Below, piece by piece: positions 1 to 10,925 of a stretch of DNA of 64,000 bases. Every line of letters begins with the position of its first letter. Within the stretch, counting starts at the first letter, position 1. The stretch covers positions 158,290,283 to 158,354,282 of the forward strand of contig OZ038381.1 in assembly GCA_964036045.1 (NCBI GenBank). The letters run 5' to 3'. The DNA comes from Eutreptiella sp. 'Long Island Sound 2002'. Taxonomy: Eukaryota; Euglenozoa; Euglenophyceae; Eutreptiales; Eutreptiaceae. The position numbers and the translations under genes were made by a program. Below the pieces are notes generated by a model, which was given only the letters and a program-made list of their open reading frames with translations, searched no databases and was not told the origin of the DNA.

Positions 1-1200
1 GCGTGGTTTGGCGCTCTGTTCAGAGTGTGTTTACACGCCTATTTATCCCGCTTATTGCTTGTCTTTCTGTTCCCCAGGATATGTGCATTTGTATGTCAGC
101 CCATCACTGAAGTGTGGACCCCCCCCGACGGGATGCGAATCGACTACGAAGGCGCCATGAGTCGCCGTTTGCATGCTCTTACATATGGTCCAGCCTGGAC
201 CAGTACCTAATTACAGATTCTTCTATTTGAGTGCCCGTGATACAGTGTGCCCTATTTGCTGTGATGTGGAGATCCTGATGGCGCCAGGCGGGAAGCCCAG
301 TTGCCTGACTACACTCCCAGCGGTCCGCCACTGTCAGTCCCAGTGTGAGCCTACCGACTCGCAGACGCACTTGCAGTCGGATGGCGGCCTCCGGTGCTCC
401 TGACCTCGGTCAGTCTGCCTGGGAAACTGGTGGTTTGAGGAGTCGACGCCTCCGCCCACAATGCATGAGGACTCCCTCATGTATGGCCTTCGTGGTAATA
501 GGGCGAGGGAAAAGACGGCCTTGACGCCCGATCCCTTAAGGAGGAGCTCGTTCGGCTGTAACACTCTGGACTCGCGTCGTATGGATATGGACATGGTGCG
601 CCCGAGGAAGGACCCGTGGGGACTCTCCCCCCGCCGGCGGGCCTTGGGAAGCTTGGGGTAGCCTGATGGATCTTTGTGGTCGCTTTCGACCTGTGGGACC
701 ACCTCGGTCGTCGTGTGACGCCTATGTTGGCCTTGTATGCCACTGCCACTGTGGTGGTGACCGTCGCAGCCGGCACCCGGTGCGCCTGGTATGGGTTAAC
801 GGGTCCTTTAAATGCCGAACAATCGCCGCCAGGACCCGGGACTTGATACTGGATACTATACTTGCAGTTACTAACAGCTACAGCACCGTACTTGTCTTAC
901 TGTGGGATTTGGACAGCCTAACCTGCGAATCGCCTGAAGTGAGGATTTGACACCCCCCCCCTTCAGGGGATGGTCCTGGGTACCCGCTGCCATGCGTGGA
1001 TGTTATCGAGCCCCCCCAGGGTTTGCTCTAAGGAGGGGGGTGAAGCGGTACCCAGAACCCCATGGCTAGGTTAGGGCATGCAACCGGTCTCCGGTCCACT
1101 AACCCCATGTACGGAAGGGAAGACGCCCGTTGACGCCCGGTGCGAGCCCGGCGGGAGCGTGTTCCGTGCCGTAAAGCCCCGCATCGGCAACCGATGCACC
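1..1200. other. No gene recognised; one long inverted repeat
   Basis: Short open frames exist on both strands but none resembles a known family. Positions 976-987 (CTGGGTACCCGCT-like) and 1044-1055 (AGCGGTACCCAG) form a 12-bp inverted repeat with one bulged base. They enclose a C-run and a complementary G-run, so this stretch can fold on itself. The function is unknown; it may be transposon debris. Confidence 0.4.
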
Positions 1201-1307
1201 GCCAGCGGAGATATATATATCAGAATATCAGGAATCAACAGGGTTTTTTTTTCATATTGTTTCCGTCAATTTTTACGCTTCCGTTCTGATATTCACTGTT
1301 TTGACAG

Positions 1308-2030
1308 CTGGCGGTTAGCTCGCGACTTTAGCGTAACCGCCAGTTTAACTGTTATATACAGATATTTTAGCGCAAATCGTGACGAAGACTCTAAAGTCTT
1401 CAGGAATTGCATTGATGCATCCGCAATTTTCACATCTTACACTCGCAACCTTAATCCGAATTTTTCAGGATGTCGAAATCGGAATTTCGACTTCGACATC
1501 CCCGCACTTGATTTGACCTCTTTCGAGTGGACCTACGTGCTTCCCTATGCACGAATCAACTTTCCTTTTGTCTTGCCCTCCATTTGTCTTAGAGATATGG
1601 GCAAAACAAAGTTGATTCGTGAGGCCACTTGTGAGGGTCATATCTCGTGCCGCTTGCGAGGAATGAGAATAAGGAAACGTGGGATGTATTCACAATACTC
1701 CTGACGTAATTTAGAAAGCATTATGCGCCTTGGGTCTCCACACGTGCGCGCTAGCGTAATGGATCATGGTCAAGAGGGTAGAATTTGTGTTGTAATTCTT
1801 TGGCCATGATATTGCGTGCGTTAAGATAACTTTCGAGTGTAGCGCGCGAGTGTTGGTGTTGCATAGGAACTCTCCTTGAGTTCCTATGAGCGATTGACAC
1901 AAAGTTATGCCCTTGGAGGGGCATGACATATCGTGGGGGGAGCTACTTTTTTGAGCAATATGGAGTATGTGCCTTGTGTTGTGTTGCGTGCCCATTTGGC
2001 GGGTCCATCGCTCTAAGCCAAACCCGCCAA
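1308..2030. repeat. Cluster of perfect and near-perfect hairpins
   Basis: Five stem-loops can be read directly. 1308-1343 has 10-bp arms CTGGCGGTTA. 1468-1501 has 10-bp arms GGATGTCGAA. 1550-1621 has an 11-bp perfect outer arm CACGAATCAAC that continues imperfectly inward. 1862-1888 has 11-bp arms CATAGGAACTC with a 5-nt loop. 1996-2030 has 9-bp arms TTGGCGGGT. An open frame at 1078-1704 crosses the first three and matches no family I know, so I do not call it a gene. The density of foldbacks suggests foldback-element debris or structured non-coding RNA. Confidence 0.6.
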
Positions 2031-2466
2031 TGGACCTCATATTGTGCAAGCCCCTTCTCCATACTCCCTACGAGCAATTGCAAGCCTAACCTTCGTGGAG
2101 GGAAGCTTGTGTGGCGATCCCAAAGCGATGCGTTGGGAGCAAGGTGTGTGTTTTGCAATTTTCCATATTTTCATGTGCCCACTTGGGAAGTAGCGCTCGT
2201 AACCTTTCAAAGCGCCCCAAGTGGAGCACATATGTGGAATCGAAGGTCATTGGTGTCAAGTCATTGTGTTTAGAAGGATTGGTCGATTACTCAATCCAAG
2301 CCGAAGATATTATAATATATTTTTGCGCCTTTCAAGGCACTTTTGGCTGTTTGTTCGCCAATATTGCTGTTTTTTGCCCGTCATGATGTCAAGTGGCGAC
2401 CGTGTATCTCAACGTTGCGCTCAATTGACATCATGACCCAAGTATGATATGAGGGTACATACTTCG

Positions 2467-2631
2467 GTGCCCAACATATCTTGGACCCGGCGGATAACTC
2501 CTCTTGGGCTTGGCATACCATGGCCGCCATGTTGCCGATTTGGGACTATCCCAAATCATGGGCTCACTTGGCGACCCTGCCATTCCCAAAACCGGAGGAG
2601 TTGGGCGACGCCCAAAAGATATGTTGGACAC
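2467..2631. repeat. 165-nt imperfect foldback (long hairpin)
   Basis: The ends are GTGCCCAACATATC on the left and GATATGTTGGACAC on the right, which pair almost completely. Inner segments around 2495-2505 and 2596-2612 (GGAGGAGTT against AACTCCTC) also pair. The centre, 2537-2557, is a perfect 9-bp stem with a 3-nt loop (GATTTGGGA-cta-TCCCAAATC). The whole is symmetrical about position 2549. It could be a miniature foldback transposon or a small-RNA precursor. No gene overlaps it. Confidence 0.65.
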
Positions 2632-3295
2632 ATATGACTTGATACCAATCCTATGGCACACTCCGGTCCAAGTCGGGCATGTGCCTCATTTGCCCCAACC
2701 ATGAGTGTGCGCATTTTCGGCCATTTTGAGCAATTTTCCACATTTTCTGCCCGCCGTGCACTATATTCAGCCCACCCGTGCACGCCGGACGCATGGACCA
2801 ATGGACCATATATGACATGGGTGTTATGCATATTGGTCCCCATGGTTCATACACCACGTGGGCGAAGCGGAGCAGCCTTCGTTAAGGTGCTAGCCCAAAG
2901 TGAGTGTGGGCAATTTTGCCATTTTGGCATTTGTGGACCCAATTTGGATTGTCACCACGCCAAGTGGCATGGAGATCTTAGGGGGCCAAGTGCATGGGAG
3001 TCTCAGTTGGACTCCCGGTGGATCGCGTATGGAATGGCGGATCTGATCTTCAAGCCAGCGTGGAGATATACTTTTCGGAGCACCCCGAATTTTGGCTCGT
3101 TTCGAGCAGCCAAAATGACCCCCTTTTGGGACCCCAATTTCAACCCCCCGTGTGGTCAATTGGCGGTCCCATATGTCTATGCCCACAGGGAGCCCGGACC
3201 TAATTTGGGTTGTACACTCATATATAAGTCCTAGGTCCAGCCTCCTATCCTGTGAGCCATTGGCCATGCTGTGGCCGGGCGAGCCACGCGTGAGA

Positions 3296-3326
3296 ATGAT
3301 GCCAATTTTGGTGATTTTGGCATCAT
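3296..3326. repeat. Perfect 10-bp-arm hairpin
   Basis: ATGATGCCAA at 3296-3305 pairs perfectly with TTGGCATCAT at 3317-3326 across an 11-nt loop. It is isolated from any recognisable gene and follows the same foldback-rich style as the preceding 2 kb. Confidence 0.7.
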
Positions 3327-5740
3327 GACTCCACTTGACGAACCCGTGGTGCCCTGATGCCGGGACCTCAGAGGGAACCAGGTTGGGTGAGGGCTCCAGG
3401 GAGTTCATACTCGAAGGGCATAGGGTCAGTTGCCTCGTCCCTACCCCTGGCGGTTCCAGACAAGGAGTCAATTTTGGAGATTTTTGAGCTAATATCAGTT
3501 TGGGCTGAAACAGCCCATTTTCAGCTACCAACTCCTAGGGAATAATGGCGGGGCCATATCTCTGGCTCAGAGAGGAGTTGGGACCTGCAGTTAAGGGAGC
3601 ATAGGGAGCCACTGTCGGTTGACCTTGGAGCTCCTTGGTTCCCAGGAACTCGCCTGTGGCTGGGCGGGACACCTCCCCTATTGGCAGGGTTTCAGGGTCC
3701 GGACTGTGCAGGGCATGGGTTGCGTTTGAGCCCCCGCCCCCACCAGCCACTGGGAGGGTCGGACCTGGGATTGGGATACGAGTTGGGACTGAGTGTTCAT
3801 TGTCCTGTGATGCCCTTACCCCAGTCCAGTCTTAACCCCATGTGTACATATCCTGATGTGTTGCTGTACATACTTTCGTTCCCTTGTTGCAGAGTGGCAA
3901 GGATCCTGAAACGCTGTGTCACATGACACGAGCGTAATGATGCCCTTGTGAGCGTAGTGCTTTGCCTGCCTGCTCACCTGTGCGCGTCACCCGCAGCGTC
4001 CTGTGGCCGGCCCCCCACGTGAAAAAGTCAATAGGCTGAGACCTTCCAGTTTTCAGCTTCCACGATGCTGAGCGCCATAGGCCAAAAGCCGTAGGCCCTC
4101 AACAAGGGCGCTCTTGCCACGATGCTAAGCGCCGCCGGTGTATTTCACTACCTTTGGCCCTCGACGAGGGCGTTGCTTGCGTCCACGATGCCCTGGCATG
4201 CTGCCCCAGGACGAGGCATGCGGCGTTCAGGCCAGTGTCCGCCTACAAATAATTCTGAGAACCTTGGACGGTCCTCCCATATGACACAAACCTGAACGTC
4301 AACGACAAACAGATTCCGTAACATACAGAGTTAACATACACGACGCAAATCGCATATATTATGCTACAGAATTTAACTATATAAAAAATAAATGCCAAAT
4401 AAAAACACGTAACGGCAGCTATTGGCTGCCTTCAGTCACTCTCCTGATGCAAAATTGCGTCATTTGCGTGGACTTCGCGCTATGCGCCCGAAGCCTTCGC
4501 GACGCTAAGCTCTGCTACAAAAATGCATACGCGGGGATCGTTACCTATTCCGCTTCACGCCCCTCCTAAGAGCTTAGCCAGGTTGTCGGCCGCGAAGACG
4601 GGCTTCTCCAGCGTTACTTGGCGACTCTCGCTGAGACCTCGAAGGTTGAACAAAGACCCGCATCAACGTTGTCCCCTCGGACGCATCATGGCCTCCGTGC
4701 AGCACAGATGCTGGCCTTGTACACCTTTCTTCACCGCGCGCTGTAACTGTGGACCATGGTCGGGAGCACCCATACTGTGTACACGCTGGCACGGAAGGTA
4801 TACCCCTCGAAGGATTCGGGAATCTTCGGTTTTGTTGTCCACTCCACACGCGGCTGCTTGCAACATATGATCGAACGCGTCGAAGGCAGCTAGACGCTCC
4901 TTCAGAATTCTTTTGAAGAGGTTGGGGGGTGGGGACGGAGATACCTCCAAGCTTCCCTTGGCATGCACAACCCCAATCCCATGAAAATCCAAGAACTCCT
5001 CTTCAAATTCGTGCTGAAGTACCATCAGTTTGGGTTTCTCCAAAGAATTCTGTGATCCTTGCCTCGGCCATGACACAATCTGGCGTCCTAGGCAAGAGAT
5101 GAAGGTATATGTAGACAAAGGAGACATGTAGACTAGTATTATGTACATGTATCACATCTAAACTATAAAATAGCTTAGAAAAGAGGACGAAATGAGGGCG
5201 GCGGGGTCGCCGCCATCAGAAAAACTGACGGCTACGAGTCGTCGCCATCAGGATCTCCACTGAGATCCTGCCCAAACTGGGCCAAACAGTGATTTTTGGG
5301 CAAAAAACAGTGAAATATAGTGTTTTTTGAGTCGAAAACACTCTTTTCGCGTGTCTCCCCCCAACGTGTCGTGTAGCCGACACGACGCGTCTCTTTCCCA
5401 ATTCATATTATATATGAAAAGGGCCACTGTTGGGCCACCCCTTGGGCGCCTGGCTGATTCCTGGGATCGCCTCAGGACTTTCTGGAATATCTTTTACCTG
5501 ACCAATTTCGTCAAAAATTGACCCTCGCGGAACGCCGCAAAAATGGTCACGGCTCATTTCTAAAATTCTGAAAACGATAGATCAATAATAAAATTGATTA
5601 AAATCTTCGTAAATCGAGAAATGGAGCTTCGATCTGGTGCTGCGACGCGCAGGCGACGAAGGTCGGTGCCAGCCCAAAAATGACGATTTCTGGGGTATTT
5701 TACAAGAATTCCCCAAGAAATCAGTGAGATCTCAATGAGA
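3327..5740. other. Gene-free stretch with local repeats
   Basis: No protein family recognised on either strand. Visible structure: a near-palindrome around 3910-3933 (CGCT-GTGTCA-ca-TGACAC-gAGCG), and the phrase CCACGATGCTRAGCGCC repeated near 4062 and 4118 with a partial third copy near 4182. Positions 4320-4410 and 5540-5620 are AT-rich. The stretch lies just beyond the truncated integrase end of the 5.8-14.8 kb element and may contain remains of other insertions. Confidence 0.4.
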
Positions 5741-5759
5741 GATGCTGAAATTCAGCATC
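5741..5759. repeat. Short perfect palindrome
   Basis: GATGCTGAA-a-TTCAGCATC is a perfect 9-bp stem with a 1-nt centre. A second palindrome, TGAGATCTCA, lies at 5725-5734. Both sit just outside the truncated end of the minus-strand retrotransposon. Confidence 0.7.
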
Positions 5760-5790
5760 CCCAAGCACCACTATCACTGTGGCGCCAGCG

Positions 5791-5813
5791 GGTAGGGTGG
5801 AGGCCACCCTACC
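5791..5813. repeat. Hairpin at the truncated retrotransposon end
   Basis: GGTAGGGTGG (5791-5800), loop AGG, then CCACCCTACC (5804-5813): a perfect 10-bp stem. Similarity of the minus-strand integrase frame to the other chromovirus copy in this window stops at this point. The last codons of the open frame are only a translation of the hairpin, so it marks the truncation junction. Confidence 0.65.
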
Positions 5814-7000
5814 GCTTCAGTACGCTCTTGTTTCATCAGGATTCTTAAGTTTTGCTCCACCACACGGTTCTGTCTCTCACAGAGAGGGTTAGACGTGTGG
5901 GTATAGGGCACACCTGTGGTTACCTCCGCGTTGGGGGCATTTAGCACTCGTTTGTACCACCCAGTGTCACTGCGGATGCGTACATCTTCATCAGAGTGCA
6001 CCTGCTTAGGTGCTCCATAGGGTTCGAACCATTGTTCGACCAACATTTTCACAGTCTGCTCACCTGTGATTTTCTTATTGCAAGGGAACACACGGGTGAA
6101 GCGAGATAGGCCACAGGTGACCACTAGGCAACTATCATAGCCGCCGAAGCGTGGTAGGCCGTGGATGAAATCCACGTAGAGAAGAGAGTTAGTACAATAG
6201 GGTATGGGTAAGCTGGAAATCAGGCCCCTATCCCTACTGTCGCTCTGCTTGCTGGCATGACAGCCACAAGCATCCACAATGGTCTGCATACGCGACCTCA
6301 GTTCGGTCAGCGTTAGACTAGAGTAGAAACACTCACGGAAGAAGTCCACTGAGCGATTAGCGCCAGTGTGACCAGAACTGAGATGGGACCACTGTAGGCA
6401 CCCATCCAGTCGTGCCTCAGGCACAACAATCCGGTCCTCGTAGAAGAGGTACTGATTGTTTTTATACCACTGGTGCCCGTCAATGAAACGGGGTTCCAGA
6501 CCAGTGCTGAGGGTTTGGAGAATTTCTTTGTACTCTGACTGATAGTCGGTTAGACTCCAACCCTCCAGGATTCCAGCAGGGCGCCCCGACAGGTCACGTT
6601 GGACATCCATACGCTGGAAAGCCTCTTTGGCGAGCGCCTCGGAGCTCTCACCTATAAGCGCGTCGAAGTTATTGCGCGATATATAGTCAGACAGTTCATT
6701 TTTTTTACCGGGGATATGATGAACTGTCAACCTGAACTGGCTCACGTAAGTCCACCACCGCTTTAGCTTTGCTTTCTCTGGCGGTGGGCCCTTCTGAAAA
6801 GACTTCACAGGTTCCTGGTCACATAGCCAGACAATAGGATTAGATCCCAGGAGTCGGGATTGTGACAAAAACACCAACATACCGGCCAGGAGTTCCTGTT
6901 CATAGGTGCTGTAATTGGAACGCGCTTGGTTCCATTTCCAATTCCAGTGTCCTAGTGGCACCAGCCGCCACTCACTGGTAGGATAGTCGTGTTTCAGCAA
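5814..7000 (-). pseudogene. Retrotransposon RNase H (3' part) and integrase, C-terminally truncated
   Basis: Residues 1-110 carry the connection/RNase H region, including VWLCDQEPV and the conserved VHHIPGKKNELSDYISR. The integrase zinc domain follows, with His206, His211, Cys245 and Cys247; the CxC spacing is tighter than the usual CxxC. The catalytic triad is visible: Asp277 (YVDFIHG), Asp337 (HSDEDV) and Glu375 (NPLCERQ), with about 37 residues between the second and third, as expected for the D,D-35-E family. Integrase would insert the element's cDNA into host DNA. Similarity to the related copy at 17.1 kb ends near residue 396; the final 12 residues are hairpin translation, so the DNA-binding C-terminus and any chromodomain are lost. 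A frameshift separates it from the upstream frame. Confidence 0.88.
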
Positions 7001-7041
7001 GCCATCACGGTGTAGTCCACTAGTACGATAATGACAGTGGG

Positions 7042-7635
7042 TTAGTTCAGCGGGGTTAAGCTCTTGCCATTGGTAGATCGTTCCACCCCCCCTACATCAC
7101 TGGCATCAATGATCAGGACTATCTCGCCCTTAGGGCGGGGCACTCCCAGGCAGTTGGAGGAGGCAGTTTTCTTCTTCAACTCCAGGAAACATTCCTCCTC
7201 CCTGGCGGTCCACCTCCAGGGAGTAGTTTTCTCGATTAGGTCAGTGAGGGGGGCAGAGGAGCAGGTAAAATTGTGGATGTGACGCCGATAGAAATTACAG
7301 GCGCCCACAAAACTCCTCACATCGTGTAGACCCTTCTTAGGGTCATCGCGAATCTGCCTGTCCTGTAGGGGCTGCATCTTAGACGCGGCTGGTTTCCACC
7401 AGCCATAACCCACGTAGAAACCCAAATATTCCATCTCCTCTTTCATAAACTCACATTTTTTGAGTTTGAGTCGGAGATGGTTTTCCTGAGAAACAATGAA
7501 AAATTCACGGAGGAGAAGGACATTGTCCTCTTGAGTATTAGGACCCAAGCTCACGTCGTCGATGTGGGCCTCCATTTCTGCACCCCGAGAAATCAACTCC
7601 TGTACTAGAGGCCTGCGCCTCAGTATGTACAAAAT
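7042..7635 (-). pseudogene. Retrotransposon reverse transcriptase (palm/thumb) and start of RNase H
   Basis: The frame continues the polymerase after an in-frame TAA at 7636-7638. It contains the polymerase active-site motif as HIDD (residues 23-26, where YxDD is usual), then the connection segment with FVGACNFYRRHI and the tether leading to RNase H (IVLIIDASDVGG). The frame then degenerates: after DVGG the related copy at 15.9 kb continues with a different sequence, which indicates a frameshift near 7.08 kb. The product would have been the catalytic centre of reverse transcriptase; in this copy it cannot be made as one polypeptide. Confidence 0.85.
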
Positions 7636-8166
7636 TTAGTTCATTAGCTCCTGGAAGAGCGCTGGGGAATTAGCCACCCCGAAAGGCATGACCTTCCACT
7701 TAAACACACGACCCTTAGGGGTTATAAAAGCGAGCAGCTCCTGAGCCGCGGCGGTTAGGTCCACCTGCCAGAAACCAGAGCGTTTGTTCATTTTGGTCTT
7801 GTACCTGCATTTAGCAATACGCTCCAGGGTATTTTCCATGTTAGGAATACTCCCTGAGTGGTTCTGGGTTTTCTTGTTGACCTCACCATAGTCAACAACC
7901 AGTCGTAGGGCAGTCAACCCTGGTTTAGCAACCATTAAACAGGGACTGCAGTGATGGGGGTAGTCCCCCTTCTTATATTCTTCAACGAGGCCAGCATCAA
8001 TATATTCCTGGATCTGGCGCTCAATTTCTTCAACCTGTTCCTGTGAAGCAGGATAGGGACGACTCCTCACTCGCGTCCTTTCAAATTCAGATTTCAGTTT
8101 CAGGTCCATCTGGACCAGTTTTTTACAAGAGAGGGGGGGGGGGCAAGGCGCCAAACACCTCCTCAT
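7636..8166 (-). pseudogene. Retrotransposon reverse transcriptase, fingers and palm
   Basis: Reverse transcriptase of the Ty3/gypsy type. It shows RSRPYPASQEQVEEIERQI, the LRLVVDYGEVN motif at residues 88-98, and the KMNKRSGFWQVDL segment. In active enzymes that segment carries the first catalytic aspartate; here residue 127 is Asn, so this copy looks catalytically dead unless the lineage tolerates it. The PFGVANSPALFQELMN motif ends at an in-frame TAA (7636-7638), after which the same frame continues. The upstream junction at 8133-8143 is an 11-G run (C-run on the coding strand) where the previous frame slips into this one, so the two open frames were one polyprotein. Confidence 0.9.
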
Positions 8167-9321
8167 AGGTTATCAGCAGTTTCTTCAGTCGGGGGTCAAG
8201 GTTAAGACTCTCGAGTTTCTGCAGGAAATCCTCCTCAGCATGGAGGTTGCTCTTTCCATGTTCTGTCTTTTTCTGCCGATCAGCAGTGTCGGCAGGCACA
8301 GAACCATCGTCCCACTCAGAGGGACATTGCTGCCCATAGTGCAGAGAATACACTAGCGGTATCTCAGGATCAGGCAGCGTATTGAAATTATCGTCCTCCT
8401 CAGACCAGATGGAGGATTTCCAGGTCTGTCTGAGGTATTGCAGCCGCTCTTGGCGCTTAATACCTTCGGCCTTCAGGTACAACAGCCGCCGGAGTTCCTG
8501 AGTGTCATGCTCAGACAGTGGCATGTTATTAGAAGCAAGCCGCGCCAGAGCATCAGGACTCCGGGCCACGGGTTCACCTGTGTGCATAGGCTGCATGTGT
8601 AGCACTGGCTTCCCAACATGGGGAGCGGGTTCTGAGGTCAACTTTAGATCTACCTCCTCCAGCAACAGCTTGGCTAGGAAGGCACTGTGTTTTAGGTCAA
8701 CACAGCTGGGATCAACAGGAGGGATAGTGCTGGCGATCTCAGACAGTTGGTCGTCAGCATCCTCCTTAACAGCTGCAGGTTCCAGATAGCCATCGGGAGA
8801 TTCACACCCTGTAGGTGTGGCAGATAGGTGCTCAGGAGATCGGTTTTTGAGATCATAAAGGGTCAGGCCACGATTTTGGGCCATGATCTCTTTCAGTAGC
8901 ACCTGGTCTAGGTCACACAGGGGTACAGGATTGAGAGATCCATCAACGATGGATAAGAAACTGGCCCACTCAGGGGCCTGCATAGCTGTGTCTGAGTCCT
9001 CAGGCACATAGATGGGACCGTCAGGGAGTTGCACTCTTCCCACGGTCATTCGATCTAGCATACGGCGCCAGTAAGCGTGTTCACCAGAGCAGCCCCAGTC
9101 AGGGGTGCACATGACAACCCTTCCTTCCTCATAAGCGATTTTGGTTAGAACCTTCGCGAGCAGGGAGAAGGGAGGGTTGGCATACGCTAGGCCCATTGCT
9201 TTCCAGAAGAAACGGAAAGCGTTGTTTAAATGTTTCGAGCAGTACAACTGCATGATGTGCTGTTGTCCGCTCGCAACAATTCGACCTGGATATCATCCAG
9301 GCTTACCTGAAGGGCCGCCAT
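8123..9321 (-). pseudogene. Polyprotein segment with Dam-like (N6-adenine methyltransferase-like) domain between protease and RT
   Basis: From the ATG at 9251-9253 the frame reads through a region with AFRFFWKAMGLAYANPPFSL, then a helix (LAKVLTKIAYEEGRVV) and MCTPDWG. The NPPF tetrad (residues 26-29) matches motif IV of N6-adenine methyltransferases. The spacing of the preceding aromatic/Trp segment and the following strand resembles the Dam-type domains known from some eukaryotic retroelements. An in-frame beginning lies upstream (ATG at 9319-9321, ...DDIQVEL), separated by an apparent 1-nt deletion near 9277. After the domain comes a long acidic linker (about residues 70-350) and then YEEVFGALPPP, the usual lead-in to reverse transcriptase. 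Whether it is an active methyltransferase is unproven: I cannot identify a complete cofactor motif. Confidence 0.6.
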
Positions 9322-10292
9322 CTTCTAGAACGTGACGGGCCAATTGGTAGTTTTCAGTACGATAGTTAGTCTTGGATGCGTAGCGCAGCCCAGACTCTTT
9401 TCGCCCTGACAGCTCCGAAGGTACGGAGAAGAGCCCACCGCTAAAGTCGCAGTGGAAAGAATAAGGGCGCTGGAGAGACAGCATTTTTACCTGGGGGTTT
9501 CTTCGTAGGAAGTCGGTACCAATGACGATGTCAAAGGCATCAGTGTCCAGCACTCTGCAGTGTTGGGTCACAGTTTCGTCGCCCAAGCATATAGTCACAT
9601 TGACTCCCCCCAAGGAATGGATGGTACCCCCATCCCCTACTCTTATGGCCGCGGTCTTAGTTTTCTTGAAAGTCCTTAGCAGGCGCCGGGCCACTATGGA
9701 AAGTGTTGCACCGGTGTCAAGCACCGCTCGAAAAACTCGAACCCCCATTTTCACTAGGATCGAGAAAACCAAGTCCTCCTCTTCGGAGCCGCCCCCCTGC
9801 TCCTCATCAGCAAACTTGACATCCATCCCTGCAGCCATGAGGGACTTGGCCATCCAGGCCAGTCGCCTCTTCTTGGAGTTATTCCCCTCAGGGGAAGCGT
9901 TATCCCCCTGTGGGCGCTTCTTGGGGTCACCTGCGGCAGGAGGGGGAGTAGCAGCGGGCGCTGATGAGCGTCTCTGGGGGTTAGGGGGTCCACCTTTGCC
10001 ACCCCCCTTGCCACCTCCTTTACCACCTTTATCCCCATTCGGGGGATTTCTGGTGGGTGTTTTGGTCTTCTGGCGTTCAGCCTCCTGTCGCTTGAGTTTA
10101 TCACTCTCGCGTTTGTTTATGTGACATTCGTCTTCGTAGTGACGACGTTTGCCACAATAGCCACAGGTGATGGTACACCTGAAATGATCCTGATGGGTCA
10201 CAGGTTTCCCATCCTTGGTATGCTGCTGTCGTTTCATCTGCAGCATACAGCTACTGCGGTGATCGCAGTCAGGGGCATGACACGGCCCCCCC
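9293..10292 (-). pseudogene. Retrotransposon gag C-terminus (zinc knuckle) and aspartic protease
   Basis: The frame is open upstream of its first ATG to the edge of the nested insertion and there shows Cys/His pairs (PCHAPDCDHRSSC). It continues with a second Cys/His group (CGYCGKRRHYEDECH), a retroviral-type zinc knuckle for binding RNA. A Lys/Gly-rich and Pro-rich linker follows. The pepsin-like retroviral protease shows LDTGATLSIV (catalytic Asp in DTGA) and the second hallmark IVIGTDFL. Protease would cut the Gag-Pol polyprotein. The frame ends at TGA at 9293-9295, overlapping the first codons of the next frame, so a frameshift or an internal break separates it from the Dam-like segment. 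Confidence 0.88.
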
Positions 10293-10319
10293 TTGTCATT
10301 AGATTCGGGCCACCTCGCC

Positions 10320-10925
10320 CTCCTGTCGCCATCCTGTCGCCTCCCTGTCGCCTCCCTGTCGCTGTTTTGGCACTTTCAGCCCCCTGTCGCTCCCCTGTCG
10401 CTTGCCTGTCGCCTCCCTGTCGCTGTCCTGTCGCTCCCCTGTCGCTCTCCTGTCGCTTCCCTGTCGCTTTCCTGCCGCCCTCCTGTCGCTATCCTGTCGC
10501 TTCCTGTCGCTTCCTGTCGTTTCCTGTCGCCATGCTACTTTTTGCCTGGCGCCTTCCTATCGCTCTCCTGTCGCTCTCCTGTCGTTCCCTCCTGTCGCTC
10601 TCCTGTCGCTATTTCCTGTTGCCTCCCTGTCGCCCTCCTGTCGCTTGCCTGTCGTCTTCCTGCCGCCTCCCTGTCGCCTCCCTGTCGCCTCCCTGTCGCC
10701 TCCCTGTCGCCCAACGTAGTAACCTGTCGCTCTCCTGTCGCTTGCCTGTCGCTTGCCTGTCGCTTGCCTGTCGTCTTCCTGCCGCCTCCCTGTCGCCTCC
10801 CTGTCGCCTCCCTGTCGCCTCCCTGTCGCCCAACGTGGTAACCTGTTGCTCTCCTGTCGCTTGCCTGTCGCTTGCCTGTCGATTGCCTGTCGCCTTCCTG
10901 TCGCCTCCCTGTCGCCCAATGTGTT
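10320..10925. repeat. 11-bp minisatellite, left block
   Basis: The unit is TGTCGCCTCCC with variants (CTGTCGCTTGC, CTGTCGCTCTC), in dozens of copies. A higher-order period of about 120 bp is marked by the phrase CGCCCAACGTRGTAACCTG near 10707, 10826 and, in altered form, 10912. Because 11 is not a multiple of 3, all three frames read the same repeating peptide, and no stops arise on either strand. The long open frames here are artefacts of the repeat, not genes. Confidence 0.9.

Noticed and set aside
1078-1704. 208-codon plus-strand open frame
   Set aside because: It crosses several perfect hairpins and has no family resemblance; it is likely fortuitous.
5777-5795. TGGCGCCAGCGGGTAGGG resembling a retroviral primer-binding site
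   Set aside because: It lies next to the truncated 3' (integrase) end of a minus-strand element and is part of a local hairpin, so it cannot be that element's primer site.
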